The position numbers and the translations under genes are program-made. The notes beneath the pieces are model-generated. The model was not told where the DNA came from, made no database searches, and worked only from the letters and a program-made list of their open reading frames with translations. A stretch of 64,000 nt of DNA from an uncultured Alphaproteobacteria bacterium (lineage in GTDB: Bacteria > Pseudomonadota > Alphaproteobacteria > Micavibrionales > Micavibrionaceae): contig CAMLMC010000001.1 of the NCBI GenBank assembly GCA_946481075.1, forward strand, positions 1,178,001 through 1,242,000, in the 5' to 3' direction. This document shows positions 1 to 7,575 of the stretch, in pieces (positions within the stretch are counted from its first letter, which is position 1; each line of letters opens with the position of its first letter).

Positions 1-367
1 AACTCATATTGGCGGCCTGCCACATTTCCTGCACGGCGAACGCGACCAGCCATGGAAGGCCCTGCCCGCCATGCGCCTGCCCGAACGGCACGGCGTTCCA
101 TCCGCCATCGCGATATTGCGCATAGGCGTCTTTGAACCCCGGCGATGTCGTGACAACCCCATTATCCCACTTCGCGGGTGTCTTATCGCCCGCATTGTTG
201 ATCGGGCCCAGCACCTCCCCCGCGAGCTGTGACGCGGGCTCCAGAATGCTGCCCACCGTATCGATGTCCAGTTTGCCGAAATCCGGATGCTCCGGCAATT
301 TGTCCAATCCCACCACGCGGTCCATCACGAACTGCATATCTTTGATCGGGGCGATGTAATCGGTCAT
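1..367 (-). CDS. acyl-CoA dehydrogenase, N-terminal part (runs off window)
   Basis: The reverse strand is open from an ATG at 367 to the window edge, giving 122 residues. The start MTDYIAPIKDMQFVMDRVVG, and the later block PWLVAFAVQEMWQAANMS, are typical of the long (about 590-residue) FAD acyl-CoA dehydrogenases of alphaproteobacteria, including the DmdC-like branch, which have an extra N-terminal helical segment. These enzymes introduce the alpha-beta double bond in acyl-CoA thioesters in the cytoplasm. Only the N-terminal segment is visible; the FAD-binding and catalytic parts lie outside, so the substrate cannot be inferred. It is divergent from the transglycosylase gene at 592. Confidence 0.8.
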   Translation of the reverse strand, partial: MTDYIAPIKDMQFVMDRVVGLDKLPEHPDFGKLDIDTVGSILEPASQLAGEVLGPINNAGDKTPAKWDNGVVTTSPGFKDAYAQYRDGGWNAVPFGQAHGGQGLPWLVAFAVQEMWQAANMS

Positions 368-421
368 GGCGGGTCCTCTTAGATAGTCCTTCGAACTAAC
401 AGGATACTGGAACATTCTTAA

Positions 422-515
422 TTTACCACAGAGAACACAGAGTTATTTGAGAGGCACAGAGAATTATAAAAAAACTCTGCGAAACTCCGTGCCCTCTGTG
501 CGCTCTGTGGTTAAA
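422..515. repeat. imperfect inverted repeat with ACCACAGAG ends
   Basis: A roughly 94-bp intergenic unit begins TTTACCACAGAGAACACAGAG and ends with the near-reverse complement CTCTGTGCGCTCTGTGGTTAAA; internal GGCACAGAG and CTCCGTGCC also pair. Short palindromes of this ACCACAGAG type occur between genes in many environmental bacteria. It could fold as a long hairpin between the two divergent genes. No other copy was seen in this window. Confidence 0.75.
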
Positions 516-591
516 AAAGCCAAACTGGCACGGTCCTTGAAACGATTGATTTGGATTTGGAACAAAGACGCTTTAGGCGAAAGGGCCGGAA

Positions 592-1521
592 ATGGCACAA
601 AACTTTAACACAATCAACGCGTTAGATGGATTTAAGGTCCCCGTAAAGGTCTATAATGCCATCAAGAACGCGGCCAATGCCACGGGGGTCAATTTTACCT
701 ACATGCTGGAAAAGGCTGCCGCGGAGAGCGGTTTCAACACCAACGCCAAGGCGAAAACCAGCTCGGCCACCGGCCTGTATCAATTTATCGACAAGACATG
801 GCTTTCGATGGTGAACCAGCACGGGGCAAAATACGGCCTTGAAAAATACGCCGATAAGATCGACGACAACGGCAACGTTTCAAATGCCAAAATCAAAAAG
901 GAAATTCTAAATCTGCGTAAGGATCCGGAAGTTGCGGCCTACATGGCCGCCGAATTCGCGGCGGGCAATTACAACCAGTTGAAACAGAATGTCGGCGGCG
1001 ACATCGGCTCGACAGAACTTTATATGGCGCACTTTCTTGGCGCGGGCGGCGCATCGGGTTTCCTGAACGCCATGAAGAAAAGCCCGAACATGGTGGCGGC
1101 CGACCTCTTCCCGCGTGAAGCACGTGCCAATCGCAATGTGTTCTATGATCAATCGAGCGGTCAGCCGCGCACCCTGAAACAAATCTACGCCTATTTCGAC
1201 AAAAAATTCGACGCGGACGCCGTTGCCGGTGAAACACAAGTCGCGGCCATAAAAACAAACTCCGACACCGTTCTGCGTCAGACACCGGCCCCTGCCGCGC
1301 AAACCGCGCAGCAGATCATGGCGGACGAAGATCCTTTCCTGCGTCTTGCCACCTTCATGAATTACGAGAACAGCATGGCCTCCAAACGCAATTTTGCGCG
1401 AATCGCGGGGCAAGAAGCGGCTGACACGCAAAACACCTGGCAAATTTTCCCGCCATCGCTCTATAGCAAACTGGCCTTAAGCCCCGCACAAATGATGATG
1501 CTGGACGATTTCAAGGCATAA
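592..1521 (+). CDS. lytic transglycosylase (SLT fold) family protein
   Basis: The 309-residue protein has an SLT-type lysozyme-like domain near its N-terminus. The AAAESGFN block carries the probable catalytic Glu at residue 45, followed by SSATGLYQFIDKTWL, which matches the G-L-x-Q-F signature of soluble lytic transglycosylases that cleave peptidoglycan glycan strands to 1,6-anhydro products. No signal peptide is visible, so export would need another route, or the enzyme may act in flagellar or secretion assembly. The region after about residue 200 has no recognised domain. A hairpin terminator follows at 1547. Confidence 0.8.
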   Translation: MAQNFNTINALDGFKVPVKVYNAIKNAANATGVNFTYMLEKAAAESGFNTNAKAKTSSATGLYQFIDKTWLSMVNQHGAKYGLEKYADKIDDNGNVSNAKIKKEILNLRKDPEVAAYMAAEFAAGNYNQLKQNVGGDIGSTELYMAHFLGAGGASGFLNAMKKSPNMVAADLFPREARANRNVFYDQSSGQPRTLKQIYAYFDKKFDADAVAGETQVAAIKTNSDTVLRQTPAPAAQTAQQIMADEDPFLRLATFMNYENSMASKRNFARIAGQEAADTQNTWQIFPPSLYSKLALSPAQMMMLDDFKA

Positions 1522-1546
1522 TAATCTGATTCAATTCACGTTTTGG

Positions 1547-1571
1547 CCCCCGGTAAAACCCTTACTGGGGG
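1547..1571 (+). terminator. hairpin terminator after the transglycosylase gene
   Basis: CCCCCGGTAA pairs with TTACTGGGGG (one G-U pair) around a five-base loop, followed by TTT. It lies 26 bp after the stop codon. The T-run is short, so strength is uncertain. Confidence 0.6.
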
Positions 1572-1602
1572 TTTACTGCAATTGAAGTCCAAATTTCTTT
1601 TG

Positions 1603-1700
1603 ATCAACTATAGATAATCAGTATTCATGAACAAATTAAATATAAATACTAGTAATAAATAAAGTATTCGAACTAAGTAAATATAAAATCAACTATAGAT
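1603..1700. repeat. 13-bp direct repeats in an AT-rich spacer
   Basis: ATCAACTATAGAT occurs at 1603-1615 and again at 1688-1700, 85 bp apart, in a very AT-rich spacer without genes. The spacer (1572-1732) lies just upstream of the promoter at 1733. The copies may be regulatory sites or a remnant of an insertion; nothing else was recognised in this stretch. Confidence 0.5.
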
Positions 1701-1732
1701 GCGTTTATTACAAGTCACCCATGCGTTTTTTG

Positions 1733-1761
1733 TTGACATTAAGGCATCTATACAATAGATT
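1733..1761 (+). promoter_or_regulatory. candidate sigma70 promoter for the 1820 unit
   Basis: A perfect -35 TTGACA at 1733-1738 is followed after 17 bp by TAGATT (4 of 6 to TATAAT). Transcription would start near 1768, leaving about a 50-nt leader before the ORF at 1820. Confidence 0.5.
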
Positions 1762-1819
1762 GAACTTAACGATGAGCGGTAATAAATACCGCCATAAATA
1801 AAGAACCAGGGAGGTTCTG

Positions 1820-2035
1820 ATGGTAAAACTCGTATCCAAGGCTGGGTCGGCCCTGAAAAGGCTCGCCCCCGCTATGAGAGAGAGTATCAGACCGGCGATT
1901 GGAACAAGGTCAGAGGTTTCACCGGCTGGGAACAAAAGAATGGCGGGTTTGAGCGAGTTTTACAGGCTCGCGATGCTCGGTGGAGACACCTACTACAGGA
2001 CACGTTTCCCGCACGCAGGATTTTACCCCTCTTAA
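1820..2035 (+). CDS. small basic ORF, or a small RNA, in its own transcription unit
   Basis: A strong Shine-Dalgarno AGGGAGG sits 5 nt before the ATG of a 71-codon ORF whose product is rich in Arg and Lys. The unit is bracketed by a promoter candidate at 1733 and a strong hairpin terminator at 2057, so a transcript of about 320 nt is likely. I recognise no family. The plus-2 frame of the same stretch is also open from about 1800 and has a protein-like, tryptophan-rich composition (for example YQTGDWNKVRGFTGWEQ) but lacks a start codon. A decayed gene or a non-coding RNA is therefore also possible. Confidence 0.4.
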   Translation: MVKLVSKAGSALKRLAPAMRESIRPAIGTRSEVSPAGNKRMAGLSEFYRLAMLGGDTYYRTRFPHAGFYPS

Positions 2036-2056
2036 AATCCGTGCCCATTCGAAAAG

Positions 2057-2088
2057 ACAACGCCGCATCCCCCTCTATGCGGCGTTGT
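2057..2088. terminator. bidirectional hairpin terminator
   Basis: ACAACGCCGCAT at 2057-2068 pairs perfectly with ATGCGGCGTTGT at 2077-2088 (12 bp) around an 8-base pyrimidine loop. It lies between the convergent 1820 unit and the minus-strand gene ending at 2088. Confidence 0.75.
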
Positions 2089-3128
2089 TATCGTGGAGAG
2101 GCATCGTTCAATTTATCCAAAACAAACTCTACAAAATGCCTCTGTGATGCATCTCGAGACTCTATATATTTTTCGTCTGATAAAATATGATCGGCAAATC
2201 CCAAATGCTCAAGAACGGCATTGCAATAAGCAACCTGATCCTCGATGGCGTCCAACTTCCCATCAGGCAAATTATTCGCCCTGAAGAACTCCTTGTCGCC
2301 TAGCATATGTGTAAGAGGGACATTTTTACTTCCGGCTGGTAAAGCAAAAACAGGCATATCATTTTTTTTTGCTAGACCGACAAGGCTATTTGTATAAACT
2401 GATTTCAGTTGGGAAAAGCCTGCAACATGGGCAAGCCCGCACTGTTGATAAAAAACTCTTGGTCTATGTTCGTTAATGTATTCTAGACTTCGTTCCATCA
2501 TATGATGATTGCGGATATTTACTCCGTCGATAGAATGAAACGTGACCTTACTGAAAAATCTTTTCAAACCCATATGATTTTTAATACTTTTGGCAGTATT
2601 CGGATCAGTCGTATCAAAATGTAAAAAATTGCGCTGATCATCGATATCCCGAAAAATGACGGCATCAGTTAAAACTGCGGGAATATCACTTTCTACAAGA
2701 AATCTATAGAAGCGCTGTAAAGATTCAGAGGCATCGCCAAAACCGATGACTGCATGTAATGATGTGGGGTTACCGGGCTTGTTCTTAAGGCATAAATCCC
2801 GCACATAATTATCGGGCAATTTTCCTTCATTAAGATACATCCAGATTTTCATCTGGTTGTACCATGAATACTCGCTACCCACTGCGACGCTGGTGAATTG
2901 ATTTTTCAGCTTGTGTAAAACCACCATGTGGTGGAGTAAGTGTGAATTTATATCGTGCTCTTCACCCGCAGCGACATATAGCGTCTGATCTTGCCTTCCT
3001 TCGCAGTCCAATGCTTCGCGCCGCGCGATGATGCGCTCGGCGGCTTCTGTGGCGGAACGCAAAATACGCGCCGCATCTTCCGACACATTAATTTTTTGGC
3101 CCATTGAAACAGTTAAAAACCTAGACAC
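2088..3128 (-). CDS. hypothetical protein, AT-rich gene
   Basis: The 346-residue protein has no confident family match. A GEEHDINSHLLHH segment near residue 55 is reminiscent of the GExHd motif in ChaN, TraB/TIKI and EreA-type proteins, but this is weak. The C-terminal half contains YQQCGLAHVAG. The chosen start is a GTG at 3128 with AAGGG eight bases upstream; an ATG at 3104 lacks a Shine-Dalgarno. The gene is markedly more AT-rich than its neighbours and sits alone between a terminator and a divergent dehydrogenase, which suggests recent acquisition. No signal peptide or membrane segment was seen. Confidence 0.7.
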   Translation of the reverse strand: MSRFLTVSMGQKINVSEDAARILRSATEAAERIIARREALDCEGRQDQTLYVAAGEEHDINSHLLHHMVVLHKLKNQFTSVAVGSEYSWYNQMKIWMYLNEGKLPDNYVRDLCLKNKPGNPTSLHAVIGFGDASESLQRFYRFLVESDIPAVLTDAVIFRDIDDQRNFLHFDTTDPNTAKSIKNHMGLKRFFSKVTFHSIDGVNIRNHHMMERSLEYINEHRPRVFYQQCGLAHVAGFSQLKSVYTNSLVGLAKKNDMPVFALPAGSKNVPLTHMLGDKEFFRANNLPDGKLDAIEDQVAYCNAVLEHLGFADHILSDEKYIESRDASQRHFVEFVLDKLNDASPR

Positions 3129-3281
3129 TTAAAACACCCTTATTTTGGGCTCATAAAACATACTTTAAATAATTATGTCAATAAAATACTTGTGTTAAAA
3201 AACGGCCAAAACAATTGCCCTTTTATCCCCGCATCCTAAATCTTAACGTGTCATTTTTGTCCATTCTCAAAGGAGCCACCC

Positions 3282-4328
3282 ATGCCCGTTCCCACTCAAG
3301 GTTATGCCGCGAAAGATAAAACATCCCCTATCGCGCCTTTTACATTCGACCGCCGCGACCCCGGTGAGACGGATGTCGCCATCGACATAAAATTCTGCGG
3401 CATCTGCCATTCCGATGTGCATCAGGTGCGCGATGAATGGGGCGGATCGCTCTACCCCATGGTGCCGGGCCATGAAATCGTCGGCCATGTCACGGCGGTT
3501 GGCCCTAAAGTCACCAAATACAAAGTCGGCGATACCGTTGGCGTTGGATGCATGGTCGATTCCTGCCGCGAATGCGTGAATTGTAAGGACGGGGAGGAAC
3601 AATTCTGCCTGAATGGTTTTACCGGCACCTATAACGCGCAGGACAAACGTCATGGCGGATTGGCGCAGGGCGGGTATTCGAAACACATCGTCGTCGATCA
3701 GGATTTTGTGTTAAAGGTCGATGAGAAACTTGATCTGGCCGCCGCCGCGCCTCTTCTTTGCGCGGGCATTACAACCTATTCGCCTTTGAAACGCTGGAAA
3801 GTCGGACCGGGGAAGAAGGTTGGTATTGTCGGGCTCGGTGGCCTCGGCCATATGGGTGTTAAAATTGCGGCCGCCATGGGCGCGAATGTCACCGTTTTCA
3901 CGACATCGGAATCGAAAGTGGATGACGCCAAAAAACTCGGCGCGCATCACGTAATTTTATCGAAAGACAAGAAACAGATGGCCGACGCTGCGGCATCGTT
4001 TGATTTTCTGCTCGACACCGTATCCGCCGATCATGATATTACATCTTATCTCAACCTTCTTAAGCGCGACGGAACCCTGACGCAGGTCGGCCTGCCATCG
4101 AATCCGCAGGCTATCTCCCTTTTCCCGCTCATCATGCGCCGCCTGAATTTCTCTGGCTCCATCATCGGCGGGATTGCGGAAACACAGGAAATGCTCGATT
4201 TCTGCGCGAAACATAACATCGTGTCCGACGTTGAAATCATAAGTGCCGATAAAATCAACGAAGCCTATGACCGTCTTCTGAAATCTGATGTAAAATACCG
4301 TTTCGTCATTGATTCTTCTACAATCTAA
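3282..4328 (+). CDS. yahK: zinc-dependent alcohol dehydrogenase, YahK/cinnamyl-alcohol type
   Basis: The 348-residue product closely follows E. coli YahK along its whole length. It has catalytic zinc ligands in CGICHSD and PGHEIVGH, a four-cysteine structural zinc loop (DSCRECVNC..QFC), and the Rossmann glycine motif GLGGLGHMG. These enzymes reduce aldehydes to alcohols with NADPH in the cytoplasm. The block MIGGIPETQEMLDFC of YahK appears here as IIGGIAETQEMLDFC. AAAGGAG seven bases before the ATG fixes the start. The next gene follows after 7 bp and may be co-transcribed. Exact substrate is unknown. Confidence 0.92.
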   Translation: MPVPTQGYAAKDKTSPIAPFTFDRRDPGETDVAIDIKFCGICHSDVHQVRDEWGGSLYPMVPGHEIVGHVTAVGPKVTKYKVGDTVGVGCMVDSCRECVNCKDGEEQFCLNGFTGTYNAQDKRHGGLAQGGYSKHIVVDQDFVLKVDEKLDLAAAAPLLCAGITTYSPLKRWKVGPGKKVGIVGLGGLGHMGVKIAAAMGANVTVFTTSESKVDDAKKLGAHHVILSKDKKQMADAAASFDFLLDTVSADHDITSYLNLLKRDGTLTQVGLPSNPQAISLFPLIMRRLNFSGSIIGGIAETQEMLDFCAKHNIVSDVEIISADKINEAYDRLLKSDVKYRFVIDSSTI

Positions 4329-4335
4329 GGCCCTG

Positions 4336-5037
4336 ATGAAAAAAACCGCGCTTACTCTTCTGCTCCTGTCCTTCTCTACCCCTGCCCTCGCACAAGGCGC
4401 GGTGGAAAGCGAACCGCTCAAACCCTTCGTTCCCTATACTTTGAAGAACGAGACCGATCCCATGGCGCTCGGCGCGCCGCCAGAGGATTCCGGCAATACC
4501 GCCGCGCCGGCGCAACGCGGTACGGGTTATGCGCCGATCCTCTCCAGTGAAGACGGCAATGTCCCCCCGCCCGTCGACAACGCGCCGCAATCGATTGTTC
4601 CTCCACCGCCGGAAACATATGGCACGACAAGCAACCTGCCTGCGGTGACGCCCGCGACGCCCCTTTCCCCGGTGCAGCACAATGTGGTCACCGCCACGCG
4701 CCGCGAAGATTTGTCGCGGTTCGAAAACAGGGTCAATTGCACGCTCAAAATGTCATTCGGCAGCGACGTGGCGGGCATTGATGCGGATACGGCCGCGGCG
4801 GCGAAATCCTTCCTCGACGCGAATGGCGGAAAACTGACCTATACCGAAACGGCCCGCGGCGCCAAAGGTGAATTTTCTTATTGTGTCATGGTACCTGCGC
4901 ACCGCGATCAGGCGGAAATATATCAGGGGCTAAAGCGCCTGATGCCGCAAATAGGGTCTAAATCAGGTCCGGTCACCTTGTCGGGCAAGGCCTTCACGCC
5001 GCTCAGCACCGTGCGGTATCAAACCTATAGGGATTGA
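4336..5037 (+). CDS. secreted proline-rich hypothetical protein
   Basis: A clear Sec signal peptide (MKKTALTLLLLSFSTPALAQ) is followed by a proline- and glycine-rich disordered stretch to about residue 120. A compact C-terminal region has two Cys (NCTLK and YCVMV) that could form a disulfide in the periplasm. The start at 4336 is preferred to an upstream in-frame ATG because AAGG lies 5 nt upstream and the signal peptide begins there. The gene ends 4 bp from the convergent tsaC. No family was recognised. Confidence 0.75.
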   Translation: MKKTALTLLLLSFSTPALAQGAVESEPLKPFVPYTLKNETDPMALGAPPEDSGNTAAPAQRGTGYAPILSSEDGNVPPPVDNAPQSIVPPPPETYGTTSNLPAVTPATPLSPVQHNVVTATRREDLSRFENRVNCTLKMSFGSDVAGIDADTAAAAKSFLDANGGKLTYTETARGAKGEFSYCVMVPAHRDQAEIYQGLKRLMPQIGSKSGPVTLSGKAFTPLSTVRYQTYRD

Positions 5038-5041
5038 TCTT

Positions 5042-6031
5042 TTACCGCCCCCGCGCGGCGCGCATCAAACGTTCGTTGATTGCCACGCCAAGCCCCGTGT
5101 TTGGAATATTCATCACGGCAATTTTGGTGTTTATTCCGTTGTCGAGGCTGCGAAGGCCTGCGAACAAATTCGCCGCCGCTTCGTTCAAATCGCCATTCTC
5201 GCTTAGATTTATCAGGCGGCCCGCGCCGATATCTTTGGCAAACCCGCCGCCGCGCACGCCCATGAATTTCAAAGACCCAAAGGCCAGCAGCGCCTCATCG
5301 GCATCAATATCCACGGCATTCAATCGCACGGGAACGCTCGGCGCGTAATGCTTTAACAATTGCCCCGGGGATTTCGGTTTTTCTTTTCCCTCGCCGAAAT
5401 CCTCTTCAACCTGCGGCAAATATTCCAAAAGATCGTCCTTGGTTACCGCACCGGGCCGCAGGATAGTTGGTACATCGCCCGTTAAATCAAGGACAGTGGA
5501 TTCCAGGCCCACCTGGCATGGCCCGCCTGCCAGTATAAACGGCACACGCTCGCCCAGGCTTTCGGCTACATGCTGCGGCGTGGTGGCACTGGGCTCACCG
5601 GATGAATTCGCGCTCGGCGCGGCAATCGGCACGCCGGCCGCCTCAATTAACTGCAACGCCACCGGATGGTTTGGCATGCGGATCGCAACGCTCGGCAATC
5701 CCGCACTGACCAGATCGGAAACACCGCCGCCCGCTTTCTTCGGCAATATCAACGTGAGCGGCCCCGGCCAGAAGGCCTGCATCAGGCCGCGCGCCGTTGC
5801 ATTCACATCGACAAATTTTTCCGCATCCTCGCGCTTGGCCACATGAATAATGACGGGGTTGATGGCGGGCCTGTTTTTCGCGGCGAAGATTTTTGCAACC
5901 GCCACACCGTCCAGCGCATTCGCACCAAGCCCGTAAACGGTTTCGGTGGGGAACGACACAATCCCGCCGCCGCGGATAATCTCCGCCGCTTCTTTGATGC
6001 TTTCGCTTGATGCGGTTTTGATGATGGTCAT
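5042..6031 (-). CDS. tsaC: L-threonylcarbamoyladenylate synthase, Sua5 type
   Basis: TsaC/Sua5 makes threonylcarbamoyl-AMP from threonine, bicarbonate and ATP for the t6A37 modification of ANN-decoding tRNAs. The 329-residue length and the linker SPGQLLKHYAP show the long Sua5 form with a C-terminal Sua5 domain after the YrdC fold (GGGIVSFPTETVYGLG, KNRPAINPVIIHV, SANSSGEPSAT). The ATG at 6031 overlaps the anmK stop as ATGA, implying translational coupling. An in-frame extension upstream lies inside anmK and is rejected. Confidence 0.93.
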   Translation of the reverse strand: MTIIKTASSESIKEAAEIIRGGGIVSFPTETVYGLGANALDGVAVAKIFAAKNRPAINPVIIHVAKREDAEKFVDVNATARGLMQAFWPGPLTLILPKKAGGGVSDLVSAGLPSVAIRMPNHPVALQLIEAAGVPIAAPSANSSGEPSATTPQHVAESLGERVPFILAGGPCQVGLESTVLDLTGDVPTILRPGAVTKDDLLEYLPQVEEDFGEGKEKPKSPGQLLKHYAPSVPVRLNAVDIDADEALLAFGSLKFMGVRGGGFAKDIGAGRLINLSENGDLNEAAANLFAGLRSLDNGINTKIAVMNIPNTGLGVAINERLMRAARGR

Positions 6032-7158
6032 TTCGAATAAAACTCTCCGCCGGTCAAAGGCTCCGGCGCGTTGGTTGTCGTCGGCAGGCTGAGGAACAAC
6101 CCGAGCTTGCTGCGCACACCCAGATACGCAAAACATTCGGCCTCGGTGGCGTCACCGTCCCACCCCAAATCATCAACGGAATGCAATTTACCAAGCCCTT
6201 CTTTGGCAAGGCGCGCGCCAAGATATTTCATGAGTGCCTTGTTATGCCGCCCGCCGCCGCACGCATACCAATGTTTCGGCACCTGCGGCATAAACGCTGC
6301 CGATCTCACAATCGCCTCCGCCGTGAACTTCAAAAACGTCGCGGCGCCATCCGCGCTGCTGATGCTGTTCAACTCTGCGCTCAACTTGCCAAGCCCCGCA
6401 ATATCCCATTGGTCACGGTCCATCGATTTGGGCGGCGTGCGGAAGAAATACGGATGCTTGAACCATTCATTGAGTAATTCATCATGCGCACGTCCCGATG
6501 CGGCGAGTTTGCCGTCCACATCATAACGCTGCCCCGTATGACGCTGCGCCCAATCATCCATCAGCGCATTGCCGGGGCCGCAATCGAACGCCATGATCTC
6601 GTCTGCACCCGCACCCAGCCATGTAACATTCGATACGCCGCCGATATTCAAAACCACGACAGGAAAGTCTTTTAGAACACTGTGCGCGCGCGCCCAGTGA
6701 TAAAGGGGCGCGAGCGGGGCGCCCTCTCCCCCTGCCTGCACATCATTGCTTCTGAAATCCGCGACAACATCGATGCCGCATTCACGGGCCAGCAGAGCGG
6801 CATCGCCGATCTGGATCGTGACCTTATCTTTGGGCGCATGAAAAATTGTTTGCCCATGGAAACCGATCAAATCAATACCGCCTGCATCGCGACCGGTTTT
6901 TTTCAGCAAAGCCTTCACGGCCTTGGCGTGCTCCATCGCCACGATGACTTCCGCTTTTTTAACCTTTTCATCCCTGCGGTCCTTTATCCCGTAACAGGCG
7001 CGAATTTCCGCCCTTGTCTGCTCGTCATAAGGCAGGGAAACAAACCCCAGGGGCCGCACAAACTGTTCCCCGTCCGTCTCGATCAGGGCGGCGTCAACGG
7101 CGTCCAGCGAGGTGCCGGACATCAATCCAATGGCGGTGTATATTGTTTTTTCAACCAT
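6028..7158 (-). CDS. anmK: anhydro-N-acetylmuramic acid kinase
   Basis: AnmK phosphorylates and hydrolyses 1,6-anhydroMurNAc released by lytic transglycosylases, feeding murein recycling. The 376-residue protein has the family hallmarks GLMSGTSLDAVDAALIETDG at the N-terminus, IGFHGQTIFH, NIGGVSNVTWLG, FDCGPGNALMDDW and a C-terminal ACGGGRHN block. It is the first gene of a two-gene unit with tsaC. Its start lies only 5 bp from the inverted-repeat element beginning at 7164, so that insertion sits in its promoter or leader region. Confidence 0.95.
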   Translation of the reverse strand: MVEKTIYTAIGLMSGTSLDAVDAALIETDGEQFVRPLGFVSLPYDEQTRAEIRACYGIKDRRDEKVKKAEVIVAMEHAKAVKALLKKTGRDAGGIDLIGFHGQTIFHAPKDKVTIQIGDAALLARECGIDVVADFRSNDVQAGGEGAPLAPLYHWARAHSVLKDFPVVVLNIGGVSNVTWLGAGADEIMAFDCGPGNALMDDWAQRHTGQRYDVDGKLAASGRAHDELLNEWFKHPYFFRTPPKSMDRDQWDIAGLGKLSAELNSISSADGAATFLKFTAEAIVRSAAFMPQVPKHWYACGGGRHNKALMKYLGARLAKEGLGKLHSVDDLGWDGDATEAECFAYLGVRSKLGLFLSLPTTTNAPEPLTGGEFYSK

Positions 7159-7163
7159 AATTT

Positions 7164-7559
7164 GTCATCCTGAGCGCAGCGAAGGATCTCATGAAGTTAA
7201 ACGCCTATCATATCTACATGATGAGCAATAAGACCGACAAGGTTTTATATATTGGGGTAACCAACGATTTGGAAAGAAGGGTGTTCGAGCATAAAAACAA
7301 GTCAATTGAAGGCTTTACCGCTCGCTACAATCTCATAAAACTCGTTTATTTTGAAGAAACTTCTGATATAAACAGTGCCATTGCGAGAGAAAAACAGCTA
7401 AAAGGCTGGCTCCGTAAAAGAAAGAACGAATTAATAGAAAGCATCAATCCTGGCTGGAAAGATCTTTCGGATGATTGGTATGACTTGTCATCCTGAGGGC
7501 AAAGCCCGAAGGATCTCATTGTGACCACCGCCGGGATCCTTCGCTGCGCTCAGGATGAC
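7164..7559 (+). mobile_element. 396-bp element with perfect 25-bp terminal inverted repeats and a GIY-YIG gene
   Basis: The left end (7164-7188) begins GTCATCCTGAG; the right end (7535-7559) is its exact 25-bp reverse complement ending CTCAGGATGAC. Between them lies one ORF, a GIY-YIG nuclease. A second, diverged direct copy of the end (7487-7517) overlaps that gene's stop codon. The element fills the whole gap between divergent anmK and tyrS. A nuclease-free palindrome of the same family lies 1.3 kb away at 8843. No target duplication was seen. Calling it mobile is an inference from the perfect inverted ends and the second copy. Confidence 0.6.
7191..7496 (+). CDS. GIY-YIG nuclease family protein (UvrC-like small type)
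   Basis: The 101-residue protein is a single GIY-YIG domain. It has YHIYMMSNK, LYIGVTNDLERRVFEHK (the GIG half with the conserved Arg), the usual acidic REKQLKGW block and a WKDLSDDW C-terminus. The fold cleaves DNA using a metal bound by Glu. GAAGGA within the left inverted repeat lies 4 nt before the ATG, and the last two codons and the TGA are read from the internal repeat copy, so expression signals are supplied by the repeat. AT content is higher than in flanking genes. Confidence 0.85.
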   Translation: MKLNAYHIYMMSNKTDKVLYIGVTNDLERRVFEHKNKSIEGFTARYNLIKLVYFEETSDINSAIAREKQLKGWLRKRKNELIESINPGWKDLSDDWYDLSS

Positions 7560-7575
7560 ACTGAAAGCAATGACC

